In this document: in pieces, positions 37,943-46,456 of the stretch | Position numbering within the stretch: position 1 is the stretch's first letter | Layout of the letters: each line of letters begins with the position of its first letter | Assembly: GCF_902506435.1 (NCBI RefSeq) | Contig: NZ_LR733215.1 | Location: 1,333,617-1,397,616, forward strand | Reading direction: 5' to 3' | DNA: 64,000 nt | Source: Nocardioides sp. AX2bis | Lineage (GTDB): Bacteria; Actinomycetota; Actinomycetes; Propionibacteriales; Nocardioidaceae | Translations under genes and position numbers: made by a program | Notes under the pieces: generated by a model | What the model saw: the letters and a program-made list of their open reading frames with translations, nothing else | The model's database searches: none | Told to the model about the DNA's origin: nothing

Positions 37943-38562
37943 GCGACGCGATCCGGCTCCTGCTGGCCGACGACCAGGCGCTGGTGCGCGGCGCACTGGC
38001 CGCCCTGCTGGGCCTCGAGCGCGACCTCGAGGTCGTCGCCGAGGTGGGCCGCGGGGACGAGGTCGCCGCCGCCGTGGCCGACCACCGTCCCGACGTCTGC
38101 CTGCTCGACATCGAGATGCCCGGCCTGGACGGCATCGAGACCTGCCGGCAGCTCCGGGAGGGCCTCGCCCCGGGCGACGCACCGAGGGTGCTGGTGGTGA
38201 CCACGTTCGGTCGCGCGGGCTACCTGCGCCGGGCCCTGGAGGCCGGGGCCTCGGGCTTCGTGGTCAAGGACACGCCGGCCGCCGAGCTGGCCGACGCGGT
38301 CCGTCGGGTGCACGCCGGCCTGCGGGTCGTCGACCCGGTCCTGGCCACCACGTCGCTGGCCGAGGGGTCCAGCCCGCTCACCGAGCGGGAGACCGAGGTG
38401 CTCCGTCTCGCGCTCGACGGCGCCACGGTGGCCTCCGTCGCCGGGCGCCTGCACCTCTCGCCGGGCACCGTGCGCAACCACCTGTCCGCCGCGATCGGCA
38501 AGACCGGGACGCGTACCCGGGTCGAGGCGGCGCGGGTGGCCCGGGAGCGGGGCTGGCTCTGA
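37939..38562 (+). CDS. LuxR/NarL-family response regulator
   Basis: The 207-residue protein has a receiver domain (about residues 5-120) with phospho-acceptor Asp57 in VCLLDIEMPG, the switch residue region VVTTFGRAGY and Lys in FVVKDTP. A C-terminal LuxR-type HTH has LTERETEVLRLALDGATVAS and LHLSPGTVRNHLSAAIGKTG. It is the cognate partner of the kinase, encoded with a GTGA overlap. The likely target is the preceding ABC exporter operon. Confidence 0.95.
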   Translation: MSDAIRLLLADDQALVRGALAALLGLERDLEVVAEVGRGDEVAAAVADHRPDVCLLDIEMPGLDGIETCRQLREGLAPGDAPRVLVVTTFGRAGYLRRALEAGASGFVVKDTPAAELADAVRRVHAGLRVVDPVLATTSLAEGSSPLTERETEVLRLALDGATVASVAGRLHLSPGTVRNHLSAAIGKTGTRTRVEAARVARERGWL

Positions 38563-38577
38563 GCCGGCCCGCGTCCC

Positions 38578-39021
38578 TCAGGCCCGGGCGGGCTCGACCA
38601 GCTCGACCAGGATCCCGCCGGCGTCCTTGGGGTGGATGAAGTTGACCCGGGAGTCCGAGGTGCCGCGGCGCGGGGCGTCGTAGAGCAGGCGGAGACCGCG
38701 CTCGCGCAGCACGTCGCTGACGACGTCGAGGTCCTCGACGCGGTAGGCGACCTGCTGCACGCCGGGGCCGTTGCGGTCGAGGAACTTCGCGATCGTGGAC
38801 GAGGGGCTCAGCGGGGCGAGCAGCTGCAGGCGCTGGTCGGAGTCGCCGACGGCGACCATGGCCTCGCGCACGCCCTGCTCCTCGTTGACCTCCTCGTGCA
38901 CGGTGTGCATCCCGAAGGTCGCGGCGTAGAACTCCTTGGCCTCGTCGAGGTCGGCCACGGCGATGCCGACGTGGTCGATCGCGGTGAACAGGTGCTGGGG
39001 GAGCTCCACGGGTGCGGTCAT
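38578..39021 (-). CDS. Methylmalonyl-CoA/ethylmalonyl-CoA epimerase
   Basis: The 147-residue protein is a VOC-fold epimerase with metal ligands in AIDHVGIAV (His), RLQLLAPL, VQQVAYRVEDL and ILVELVEP (Glu). It interconverts (2R) and (2S) methylmalonyl-CoA, and in the ethylmalonyl-CoA pathway also ethylmalonyl-CoA. Ccr makes the 2S form while the mutase uses 2R, so an epimerase is needed between them. ATG 39021 (MTAPVELPQH) is preferred; ATG 39030 is also in frame. It is divergent from the thiolase gene. Confidence 0.92.
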   Translation of the reverse strand: MTAPVELPQHLFTAIDHVGIAVADLDEAKEFYAATFGMHTVHEEVNEEQGVREAMVAVGDSDQRLQLLAPLSPSSTIAKFLDRNGPGVQQVAYRVEDLDVVSDVLRERGLRLLYDAPRRGTSDSRVNFIHPKDAGGILVELVEPARA

Positions 39022-39208
39022 GGCGCCCATCAAGGCATGCGCCCCGGTGCGCCGCAAGGGCGGGCGCCCGGGGGCGCGGTGTGACGCTCGCCTCACGGAG
39101 CCGGTCGACCCGACCCCTCGATCCCGGGGGTGACCGCTGGGTAAGGTCGCAGCCACCCCGCTCCATCCGTCCACCCGGCCCGTCGCGGGCCCGCCGCAGG
39201 AGGCCCCC

Positions 39209-40399
39209 ATGTCCGGATCCGTCATCGTCGCCGGAGCGCGTACGCCGATCGGTCGCCTGCTCGGCGGCCTGAAGACCCTCTCCGCCGCCGACCTCGGCGG
39301 TGTGGCGATCAAGGGTGCCCTGGAGAAGGCCGGCGTCACCGGCGACCAGGTCGACTACCTGATCATGGGCCAGGTCATCCTGGCCGGGGCCGGCCAGAAT
39401 CCCGCCCGTACGGCCGGCATCGCCGCGGGCCTGCCGCTCTCGCTGCCCTCGATCACCGTCAACAAGGTGTGCCTCTCCGGCCTGAACGCGATCGCCACCG
39501 CCGACCAGATGATCCGCGCCGGCGAGGCCGACGTGATCGTGGCCGGGGGGATGGAGTCGATGACCAACGCCCCGCACCTGCTGCCCAAGTCACGCGAGGG
39601 CTTCAAGTACGGCGACACCGCGCTGGTCGACTCGATGGCCTACGACGCGCTCTACGACCAGACCACCCAGCAGGCGATGGGTGCGCTGACCGAGCAGTGC
39701 AACGCGGCCGGCACGAAGCTGACCCGTGCCGAGCAGGACGAGTTCTCCGCCGGCTCGCACCAGAAGGCCGCCGCGGCCTGGAAGAACGGCGTGTTCGACG
39801 ACGAGGTGGTCCCCGTCTCGATCCCGCAGCGCAAGGGCGACCCGCTCGTGGTCAGCCAGGACGAGGGCGTGCGCGGCGACACCACGGCGGAGTCGCTGGG
39901 CAACCTGCGCCCGGCCTTCGCCAAGGACGGCACGATCACCGCCGGCAGCGCCTCCCAGATCTCCGACGGCGCCTGCGCCGTGGTCGTGATGAGCAAGGCC
40001 AAGGCCGAGGAGCTGGGCCTCTCGTGGCTGGCCGAGATCGGCGCGCACGGCATGGTCGCCGGCCCCGACTCGACCCTCCAGCTCCAGCCGGCCAACGCCA
40101 CCGCCAAGGCCTGCGCCAAGGAGGGCATCAGCCCGGCAGACCTGGACCTCGTCGAGTTCAACGAGGCCTTCGCCGCCGTCGGCATCGACTCCGCCCGCGC
40201 CCTGGAGATCTCCGCGGACAAGGTGAACGTCAACGGCGGCGCGATCGCCCTGGGACACCCCGTCGGCATGTCCGGTGCCCGCCTCGTGCTGCACCTGGCC
40301 CTCGAGCTCCAGCGCCGCGGCGGCGGCACCGGGGCGGCCGCGCTGTGCGGCGGTGGCGGCCAGGGCGACGCCCTGATCGTGAAGGTGCCCTCTGCCTGA
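39209..40399 (+). CDS. Acetyl-CoA C-acetyltransferase (thiolase)
   Basis: The 396-residue thiolase has catalytic Cys88 in [11 protein letters not shown], His350 in [12 protein letters not shown] and Cys380 in [12 protein letters not shown]. It condenses two acetyl-CoA to acetoacetyl-CoA or runs the reverse reaction. AGGAGG lies seven bases before the ATG. With the hydroxybutyryl-CoA dehydrogenase and ccr here it supplies the first step of acetyl-CoA assimilation. MeaB is encoded directly downstream, linking it to the B12 mutase. A degradative role in beta-oxidation is the alternative. Confidence 0.95.
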   Translation: MSGSVIVAGARTPIGRLLGGLKTLSAADLGGVAIKGALEKAGVTGDQVDYLIMGQVILAGAGQNPARTAGIAAGLPLSLPSITVNKVCLSGLNAIATADQMIRAGEADVIVAGGMESMTNAPHLLPKSREGFKYGDTALVDSMAYDALYDQTTQQAMGALTEQCNAAGTKLTRAEQDEFSAGSHQKAAAAWKNGVFDDEVVPVSIPQRKGDPLVVSQDEGVRGDTTAESLGNLRPAFAKDGTITAGSASQISDGACAVVVMSKAKAEELGLSWLAEIGAHGMVAGPDSTLQLQPANATAKACAKEGISPADLDLVEFNEAFAAVGIDSARALEISADKVNVNGGAIALGHPVGMSGARLVLHLALELQRRGGGTGAAALCGGGGQGDALIVKVPSA

Positions 40400-40409
40400 G
40401 ACGTCGGTC

Positions 40410-40440
40410 GGCGGCCCCCGCCCCCGGGCCGGGGGCCGCC
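40410..40440 (+). terminator. Hairpin between thiolase and meaB
   Basis: A perfect 11-bp GC-only stem (40410-40420 with 40430-40440) with a 9-base loop starts 10 bp after the thiolase stop and ends 11 bp before the meaB GTG. It may attenuate read-through or be an RNA processing signal. Confidence 0.55.
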
Positions 40441-40451
40441 GCACCCCCGAC

Positions 40452-41438
40452 GTGGCCGCGCTGGTCGCCGGCGCCCGTGAGGGCGACCAGCGGTGCGTGG
40501 CCCGGCTGGTCTCGCTGGTCGAGGACGCCTCGCCGCTGCTGCGCGAGGTGATGGCGACGCTGGCGCCGCTCACCGGCCGGGCGCACGTGGTCGGCCTCAC
40601 CGGCCCGCCCGGCGTGGGCAAGTCCACGACCACCAACGCCCTCGTCGGCCGCCTCCGCGCCGACGGACGCCGGGTCGGGGTGCTGGCCGTCGACCCCTCG
40701 TCGCCCTTCTCGGGCGGGGCCCTGCTCGGTGACCGCGTCCGGATGGGCGACCACGCCCTCGACGCGGGTGTCTACATCCGCTCGATGGCCTCCCGCGGGC
40801 ACCTCGGCGGTCTGGCCTGGAGCACCCCGCAGGCGCTGCGCGTGCTGGACGCCGCCGGGTGCGAGGTGGTGCTCGTCGAGACCGTCGGCGTGGGCCAGAG
40901 CGAGGTCGAGGTCGCCGGCCTGGCCGACACCACGGTGGTGCTCCTCGCCCCGGGCATGGGCGACGGCGTGCAGGCCGCCAAGGCCGGCATCCTCGAGATC
41001 GGCGACGTCTACGTCGTCAACAAGGCCGATCGCGACGGCGCCGACCGGGTCCGCCGCGACCTGGAGGCCGCGCTCGGCCTCGCCGACCGGGACCCGGCCC
41101 GGTGGCGGCCGCCCGTGCTGGCCACGGTCGCCTCACGCGACGAGGGGATCGACGCGGTCGTCGCCGCGCTCGACGAGCACCGCGCCGTCTCGGAGCGCAC
41201 CGGGGACGGGCAGCGCCGTCGGGTCCGCCGGGCCCGCGAGGAGGTCGAGGCGATCGCGCTGACCACCCTGCGCGAGCGGTGGGAGGCCCGGTCCGGGCGG
41301 GGTGCACCGGGGGAGGACCTGGACCGTCTCGCCGACGCGGTCGCGGGCGGGCGGACGGACCCGTACGCCGCCGCCGACGAGCTGCTCGCCGCCTGGGCGG
41401 TCTCCACCCGGACCGCGGGTCCCACCGACCCCACCTGA
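40452..41438 (+). CDS. meaB: MeaB-type GTPase chaperone of the B12 mutase
   Basis: The 328-residue G3E/ArgK-family GTPase has a P-loop GPPGVGKS (residues 51-58), a switch region with VLAVDPSSPFSGGALLGDRV, the VETVGVGQSEVEVA segment with LLAPGMGDGVQ, and the guanine-specificity NKAD in VVNKADRDGADRV. MeaB protects acyl-CoA mutases from inactivation and gates cofactor loading. Its presence supports the assigned mutase at 11574. It starts with GTG. The two genes are 29 kb apart but MeaB is next to thiolase. Confidence 0.94.
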   Translation: MAALVAGAREGDQRCVARLVSLVEDASPLLREVMATLAPLTGRAHVVGLTGPPGVGKSTTTNALVGRLRADGRRVGVLAVDPSSPFSGGALLGDRVRMGDHALDAGVYIRSMASRGHLGGLAWSTPQALRVLDAAGCEVVLVETVGVGQSEVEVAGLADTTVVLLAPGMGDGVQAAKAGILEIGDVYVVNKADRDGADRVRRDLEAALGLADRDPARWRPPVLATVASRDEGIDAVVAALDEHRAVSERTGDGQRRRVRRAREEVEAIALTTLRERWEARSGRGAPGEDLDRLADAVAGGRTDPYAAADELLAAWAVSTRTAGPTDPT

Positions 41439-41527
41439 CGCGCGCCTCCCACCTCCTCGCGCCCGCGGCTGCTAGGAAGGTCCTCGAGCCGTGCCCACCG
41501 GGGGCCGACGACGTGGAGGATGGCGCG

Positions 41528-41692
41528 ATGAAGAAGGTCGGGCTGGTCCTGCTGGTGCTGTTCCTCGGCTTCTGGCTGCTCAACGACCCCCGCGGGATGG
41601 CCGACTCGAGCTCCGCCGCCGCCGGCGCGATCTGGGGCCTGACCGAGCAGGTCTTCACCTCCGCGATGGACTTCTTCGCCGAGGTGGCGTAG
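41528..41692 (+). CDS. Small single-helix membrane protein (54 residues)
   Basis: ATG 41528 is preceded by GTGGAGGA at 41512-41519. It encodes MKKVGLVLLVLFLGFWLLND, a single membrane helix, then a polar and amphipathic tail (AIWGLTEQVFTSAMDFFAEV). No family is recognised. The PH-domain gene starts only 6 bp after its stop, so the pair probably forms an operon. A TAGGAA at 41473-41478 is a possible -10 element. Confidence 0.7.
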   Translation: MKKVGLVLLVLFLGFWLLNDPRGMADSSSAAAGAIWGLTEQVFTSAMDFFAEVA

Positions 41693-41697
41693 GCCCG

Positions 41698-42219
41698 GTG
41701 GGTCTGCTCGCCTCGGTCACCGATCCCCGGATCGGCCGCCACCTGCTCCGCGAGGAGGGGGAGGTGATCGTCGACGAGGTCCGCCGGCACTGGGTGGCCT
41801 ACGTCCGCCCCGCCGGGGAGGCCGTGGTCGCGGTGGCCCTGCTGTGCGCGGTGCCGTTCGTGCTGATCGACCTCGCCGGCATCGTGCTGGTCCTCGCGCT
41901 CCTGGTCCTCGTGCACGCCGCCTGGCTCGCGCTGGGCCACGCCCGGGACCGGTTCGTCATCACCAACATGCGTGTCTTCCGGGTGCACGGCGTGCTCTCG
42001 CAGCACCTCGCCACGATGCCGCTGGCCCGGATCCTCGACATCAGCGTCGTGAAGCCGCTGCACGGACGCCTGCTCGGCTTCGGGCACTTCGTCTTCGAGT
42101 CCGCCGCCCAGGAGCAGGGCCTGCGCGACATCCGCTACGTCGGCGACCCCGACGCGCGCGACCTCGCGATCCAGCGCGTCGTCCAGCGCTCGGGCCTGCG
42201 CGGTCGGATGGTCAACTGA
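41698..42219 (+). CDS. PH-domain (bPH_2/YdbS-like) membrane protein
   Basis: The 173-residue protein has an N-terminal polar segment (TDPRIGRHLLREEGEVIVDE) and two membrane helices (about residues 42-80). A bacterial pleckstrin-homology domain follows, with DRFVITNMRVFRVHGVLSQH and the LARILDISVVKPLHGRLLGF signature. Such proteins are envelope-associated and of unknown exact role. The GTG start follows the small membrane protein gene by 6 bp. The MarR gene starts 2 bp after its stop. Confidence 0.85.
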   Translation: MGLLASVTDPRIGRHLLREEGEVIVDEVRRHWVAYVRPAGEAVVAVALLCAVPFVLIDLAGIVLVLALLVLVHAAWLALGHARDRFVITNMRVFRVHGVLSQHLATMPLARILDISVVKPLHGRLLGFGHFVFESAAQEQGLRDIRYVGDPDARDLAIQRVVQRSGLRGRMVN

Positions 42220-42220
42220 C

Positions 42221-42709
42221 GTGAGCCTGCCGTTCGACCCGATCGACGAGGCCGCCCGCCAGTGGGGTCGCCGCTGGGAGGGGGTGCCCGCGATGCACGC
42301 CGTGACGTCGCTGATGCGGACCCAGCAGCTGGTCCTGGCCCGCCTCGACACGCTGCTCAAGCCGCACGGCCTGACCTTCGCCCGGTACGAGGCCCTCGTG
42401 CTGCTCGTCTTCTCCTCCCGCGGGTCGCTGCCGCTGGGGAAGATGGGCGAGCGGCTGCAGGTCCACCCCACCTCGGTCACCTCGATCGTGCGGCGGCTGG
42501 AGGACGCCGGCCTGCTCGTGCGGCGCCCGCACCCCGAGGACCGGCGCGCGGTCCTCGCCGAGATCACCGCCGAGGGGCGGGCACTCGTGGAGCGCGCGAC
42601 CGCGGAGCTGGTCGCGGGCGACTTCGGCCTGGAGGCGCTCGACCCGCAGGCCCTCGCGGACCTGTCCGCGCTGCTCCGCCCCGTCCGCGAGGCCGCGGGC
42701 GACTTCTGA
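42221..42709 (+). CDS. MarR-family transcriptional regulator
   Basis: The 162-residue protein has the MarR winged helix: LGKMGERLQVHPTSVTSIVR as recognition region and the wing RRPHPEDRRAVLAEITAEG. N-terminal residues (about 1-35) give the dimer helix. It starts with GTG just after the PH-domain gene, so all three small genes may be co-transcribed. The ligand and target are not evident. Confidence 0.92.
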   Translation: MSLPFDPIDEAARQWGRRWEGVPAMHAVTSLMRTQQLVLARLDTLLKPHGLTFARYEALVLLVFSSRGSLPLGKMGERLQVHPTSVTSIVRRLEDAGLLVRRPHPEDRRAVLAEITAEGRALVERATAELVAGDFGLEALDPQALADLSALLRPVREAAGDF

Positions 42710-42769
42710 CCCTCCGCGCACGTTCGGGGGTGCGGGGGTGCCCACCGGCAGGGCGCGACCGGGACTCCC

Positions 42770-42775
42770 TAGGAT
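42770..42775 (+). promoter_or_regulatory. -10 element for the thioredoxin-fold/TPR gene
   Basis: TAGGAT ends seven bases before ATG 42783, the spacing expected of a leaderless mRNA. No convincing -35 was seen. Confidence 0.4.
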
Positions 42776-42782
42776 TGGCCGC

Positions 42783-43769
42783 ATGACGCAGCAGCCGTTC
42801 AGCCGCCCCGGGGCCATCGACCTCTCCGCCCTCAAGCGCCCGGCCCCGACCGCACCTGCCGGTGCCGGTGCCGGTGGTGGCGGTGGGGCCGGTACGCCGC
42901 CGGGCGCCCCGGCCGGCGGGACGCGCGCTTCGGCGTACGCCGTCGACGTCACCGAGGCGAGCTTCCAGGCCACGGTCGAGGCCTCCATGACCGCGCCGGT
43001 GCTGCTGGTGTTCTACAGCCCGAGCCAGTCGCCCGAGAGCGCGACCATGGCCGACGACGTCGCAGCCGCGGTCGACGACTACGACGGCCGCTTCCTGGCC
43101 GGACTGGTCGACATCGACGCCTCGCCGCAGATCGCCGAGGCCATGCAGATCCCGCAGGTGCCCCTGCTGCTGGTGATCCTGGAGGGCCGTCCGGCCACCC
43201 AGCCGATCCCCGGTCTCCTCGGTGTCGAGGAGCTGCGCACCCTGCTGCAGCAGCTCGGGCAGCAGCTGACCACCCAGGGCATCACCGGGCGCCACCAGCC
43301 CCGCGCGGGCGGTGCGGCCCCGGCCGACCTGGCCGGCGAGGAGGACGCCGACGCCATCGACCCGCGCTTCGCTCCCGCCGAGGACGCCCTGGTGGCCGGT
43401 GACGCTGCCGGCGCGGTGGCCGAGTACCAGAAGCTGGTCGACGCCAACCCGGCCGACACCGAGGCCGCCGCCGGGCTCGCCCGCGCGAAGATCCTCCAGC
43501 GCACCGACGGCGTGGACCTCGCCGAGGCCCGCGCCGCGGCGGCCGCCGCCCCCGACGACGTCGCCGCGCAGACCCTGGTCGCCGACCTCGATCTCGCCGG
43601 CGGCCACGTCGAGGACTCCTTCGCCCGCCTCGTCGAGCTGGTGCGTCGCAGCGCCGGCGCCGAGCGCGACGCGGCCCGCGACCACCTGGTCGGCCTGTTC
43701 GCCGCGGTCGGCAACGCCGACCCCCGCGTGATGAAGGGCCGCCAGGCCCTGGCCTCGGCGCTCTTCTGA
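42783..43769 (+). CDS. CnoX/YbbN-like thioredoxin-fold protein with TPR tail, lacking cysteines
   Basis: The 328-residue protein has a Pro/Gly-rich N-terminus (residues 1-50), a thioredoxin-like domain (about 52-165; TAPVLLVFYSPSQSPES, then IPQVPLLLVILEGRP with cis-Pro), and helical TPR-type repeats from about 200 to the end. YbbN/CnoX proteins are holdases that hand substrates to chaperonins. The redox CxxC motif is replaced by SPSQSP, and the whole protein has no cysteine, so it cannot be redox active. It is followed 5 bp later by the EI24 gene. Confidence 0.85.
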   Translation: MTQQPFSRPGAIDLSALKRPAPTAPAGAGAGGGGGAGTPPGAPAGGTRASAYAVDVTEASFQATVEASMTAPVLLVFYSPSQSPESATMADDVAAAVDDYDGRFLAGLVDIDASPQIAEAMQIPQVPLLLVILEGRPATQPIPGLLGVEELRTLLQQLGQQLTTQGITGRHQPRAGGAAPADLAGEEDADAIDPRFAPAEDALVAGDAAGAVAEYQKLVDANPADTEAAAGLARAKILQRTDGVDLAEARAAAAAAPDDVAAQTLVADLDLAGGHVEDSFARLVELVRRSAGAERDAARDHLVGLFAAVGNADPRVMKGRQALASALF

Positions 43770-43774
43770 CGCCG

Positions 43775-44518
43775 GTGGGCGGACCCGCCTACCTGCTGCA
43801 GGGGCTCGCGCTGTGGCGTACCCGTCCGCGGCTGATGCTGCTCGGCGTGGTCCCGGCAGCGCTCGTCCTGCTGCTGCTGCTGGGCGCGCTGGCCGCGCTG
43901 CTGTGGCGCGTGGACGACCTCGCCGCCTGGGCCACGCCGTTCGCCGACGACTGGGCCGAGCCCTGGCGACCGCTGGTTCGCCTGCTGCTGGCCGCGGCGG
44001 TCGTGCTCGGTGCCGTCCTGCTCTCGACCGTGGTCTTCACGGGCCTGACGCTGGCGGTCGGCGACCCGTTCTACGAGCGCATCTGGGCCGCGGTCGAGGA
44101 GCAGCTCGGCGACGCGCCTGACGGCGACGGGTTGCCGTGGTGGCGCTCGGTGCGCGACGGGCTGGTGCTCGCCGCGACCGGCCTGCTGGTCGGTCTGCTG
44201 CTGCTCGTCGTCGGCCTGGTCCCGGTGGTCGGCACCCTGACCGCGCTGCTGGCCGGCCTGGCCCTGGGCGGCCGGCTGCTCGCGGCCGAGCTGCTGGCGC
44301 GTCCGCTGGAGGCGCGGGGCCTCGACCGGCACGCCCGCAAGGAGCTGCTGCGCCGCCGGCGTACGACGGTCTGGGGCTTCGGGCTGGCCACCCAGGCGTG
44401 CTTCCTGGTCCCGCTGGGGGCGGTGGCGGTGATGCCGGCCGCGGTCGCCGGCGCGACGATGCTCGCCCGCGACCTGCTCGCGGACAGCCGAGATGACGCT
44501 TCCGGACAGCCGAGATGA
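43775..44518 (+). CDS. EI24/CysZ-like membrane protein
   Basis: The 247-residue protein has about four to five hydrophobic segments and EI24-domain features: YLLQGLALWRTRPRLMLLGV at the N-terminus, VVFTGLTLAVGDPFYERIWA and GLVPVVGTLTALLAGLALGG. CysZ relatives are sulfate-permease-like, but the role in actinobacteria is unclear. The start is GTG 43775. The last dozen codons (encoding ADSRDDASGQPR) and the stop fall inside a 22-bp-unit dispersed repeat. The original C-terminus was therefore apparently replaced by repeat sequence. Confidence 0.8.
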   Translation: MGGPAYLLQGLALWRTRPRLMLLGVVPAALVLLLLLGALAALLWRVDDLAAWATPFADDWAEPWRPLVRLLLAAAVVLGAVLLSTVVFTGLTLAVGDPFYERIWAAVEEQLGDAPDGDGLPWWRSVRDGLVLAATGLLVGLLLLVVGLVPVVGTLTALLAGLALGGRLLAAELLARPLEARGLDRHARKELLRRRRTTVWGFGLATQACFLVPLGAVAVMPAAVAGATMLARDLLADSRDDASGQPR

Positions 44519-44524
44519 CGCTCG
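44481..44524. repeat. Two tandem units of the dispersed 22-bp repeat, overlapping a gene end
   Basis: Two 22-bp units (44481-44502 and 44503-44524) both read CGGACAGCCGAGATGACGCT plus two bases. They are the reverse complement of the units at 27251-27316. They supply the final codons and the TGA of the EI24 gene and fill the gap to the convergent LysR gene. Confidence 0.88.
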
Positions 44525-44539
44525 CGGCGCGTCGAGTGG

Positions 44540-45445
44540 TCAGTTCCGGCGCCCGGAGGCGCCAGCCAACGACTCCAGCACCGCGGCGACGGCGGGGGAG
44601 TCGGCCATGCTGCGGCGGTGCACGGCGACGACGTCACGGGTCGGCACCGGGTCGACCACCGGTACCGCGACCAGGTCGGCGCCCAGCGCGGAGCGACCGA
44701 GCCGGGGCACCAGCGCGATCCCGAGGCCGGCGCGGGCCAGGGCGAGGTGGGACTCGAACTCCATCGACACGTGGGCGATCCGTGGCAGCGCCCCGGTGCC
44801 GTCGTACATCCGGCTGAGCCACTGCCGGCAGATCGTGCCCTCGGGTGTCGCGATCCACCCCTCGCCCACCAGGTCGGCCGGGGTCACCCGGTCCCGCCCC
44901 GCCAGCGGGTGGTCGCGGTGGCAGACGACGTCGGCGACGTCCTGCGCCACCGACGTGCGCGCCAGGTGGTCGGGCACGTCCAGCGGGACGTCGCCCCAGG
45001 TGTGCACCACCCCGACGTCGTGCTGGCCGGCGGCGACGAGGTCGATGCTGTCCCAGGGCTCCAGCTCGGTGACGCTGAGGGTCAGCAGCGGGTGCGCCGC
45101 GAGCAGCTCCCGCACGACGGGGGCGACCAGGCCGCGGGTGGCGGTCGAGAAGACCCCCAGGCGCAGGTGGCCGGCCACCGCCCCGGTCTGCCGGTACAGC
45201 CCGGCCTCGACGGCCTCCAGGTCGTCGAGCACGCGGACCCCCGCGTCGACCAGGTAGCGCCCGGCGCGGGTCACGATGACCCCGCGCCCCACCCGTTCCA
45301 GGAGCGGTACGCCCACCTGGCGCTCCAGGCGCTTGACCTGCTGGCTGACCGCGCTCGGGGTGAACCCGAGCACCTCGGCGGCCCGGGACACCGACCCGTG
45401 CACGGCCACGGCGCGCAGGGATCCCAGGGCGGTGATCTCGATCAT
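44540..45445 (-). CDS. LysR-family transcriptional regulator
   Basis: The 301-residue protein has an N-terminal winged HTH (LGSLRAVAVHGSVSRAAEVL then GFTPSAVSQQVKRLERQVGV) and a C-terminal LysR substrate-binding domain. It is divergent from an EamA permease gene with 72 bp between starts, the classic LysR-target arrangement. The permease is its probable target. The inducer is unknown. Confidence 0.93.
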   Translation of the reverse strand: MIEITALGSLRAVAVHGSVSRAAEVLGFTPSAVSQQVKRLERQVGVPLLERVGRGVIVTRAGRYLVDAGVRVLDDLEAVEAGLYRQTGAVAGHLRLGVFSTATRGLVAPVVRELLAAHPLLTLSVTELEPWDSIDLVAAGQHDVGVVHTWGDVPLDVPDHLARTSVAQDVADVVCHRDHPLAGRDRVTPADLVGEGWIATPEGTICRQWLSRMYDGTGALPRIAHVSMEFESHLALARAGLGIALVPRLGRSALGADLVAVPVVDPVPTRDVVAVHRRSMADSPAVAAVLESLAGASGRRN

Positions 45446-45517
45446 GAAGCGACGCTACATCGTCTGCCGGTCCGACTGTTGCTGGTACTGCACGGTCCTG
45501 GCGGGGAGGCTGGGTGC

Positions 45518-46456
45518 GTGACCCGCCGTGACTCCGCCCTCGCCGCCCTGGTGGCCCTGATCTGGGGCCTGAACTTCCTCGTCATCGACGCCGGGATGGA
45601 CGGCGTCCCGCCCCTGCTCTTCCTGGCGGTGCGGTTCGTCGTCGTCCTGGTGCCGGCCGTGCTGCTGCTGCCGCGGCCGGACGTGCCGTGGCGGACGCTG
45701 GTCGCCGTCGGCACCCTGATGTCGCTCGGCCAGTTCGGGTTCCTCTACGTCGCCCTCGCCGCCGGGCTCCCGCCGGGCCTGGCCGCGCTCGTCCTGCAGG
45801 CCCAGGTCGTCTTCACGATCGTGATCGCGGCGGTCGCCCTGCGCGAGCGCCCCCGCCCGGCCCAGGTCGTCGGGGTCGCGGTCGCCGTCGTCGGTCTGGT
45901 CGTCGTCGCGCTGGGTCGCGGCGGAGCCGTACCGCTGGTGGCCCTGCTCCTCTGCCTGCTCGGGGCGCTGTCCTGGGGTGCGGGCAACGTGGTGTCGCGG
46001 GCGGCGGGGGTGCCCGGCGGTCTCGCGCTCACCGTGTGGTCGGCCCTGGTCGTGCCGCTGCCGGCCCTCGCCCTGTCGCTGCTGGTCGACGGTCCGGACG
46101 CGGTCGTCGCCGGCCTGGCCGCCTTCGGGTGGCAGGCGGCGCTGGCCACGCTCTACACCGCCGGGCTGGCCTCGTTGGTCGGGTACGGCATCTTCAACAC
46201 GCTGCTGGCCCGCAACCGGGCCGCCGACGTCGTCCCCTGGATCCTGCTGGTCCCGGTCGTGGCGATGACGGCCGCCGCGGTCGCCGGGCGCGTGCCGACG
46301 ACCGGTGAGGCCGTCGGCGGAGCGGTGATGGTCCTCGGCGCGCTGGTCAGCCTGCGGGCGCCGCGGGGCGTCAGGACCCCGGCCGGCCCGACTCCGTGTA
46401 GCGACCGCCCGGCTGGTCCAGCGCGTCCAGCGCGGCCACGACCCGTCGCGCGGTGA
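45518..46456 (+). CDS. EamA-family permease, LysR-linked
   Basis: The 312-residue protein has about ten membrane helices with the EamA pattern: ALVALIWGLNFLVIDAGMDG in helix 1, AALVLQAQVVFTIVIAAVAL, and LGALSWGAGNVVSR in the second repeat. It resembles amino-acid exporters of the EamA/YdeD type. GTG 45518 is the likely start because it begins the first helix; the longer frame from 44618 overlaps LysR. Its hydrophilic Pro/Arg-rich tail (from about residue 285) overlaps the 3' end of the convergent NUDIX gene by 86 bp. Confidence 0.88.
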   Translation: MTRRDSALAALVALIWGLNFLVIDAGMDGVPPLLFLAVRFVVVLVPAVLLLPRPDVPWRTLVAVGTLMSLGQFGFLYVALAAGLPPGLAALVLQAQVVFTIVIAAVALRERPRPAQVVGVAVAVVGLVVVALGRGGAVPLVALLLCLLGALSWGAGNVVSRAAGVPGGLALTVWSALVVPLPALALSLLVDGPDAVVAGLAAFGWQAALATLYTAGLASLVGYGIFNTLLARNRAADVVPWILLVPVVAMTAAAVAGRVPTTGEAVGGAVMVLGALVSLRAPRGVRTPAGPTPCSDRPAGPARPARPRPVAR

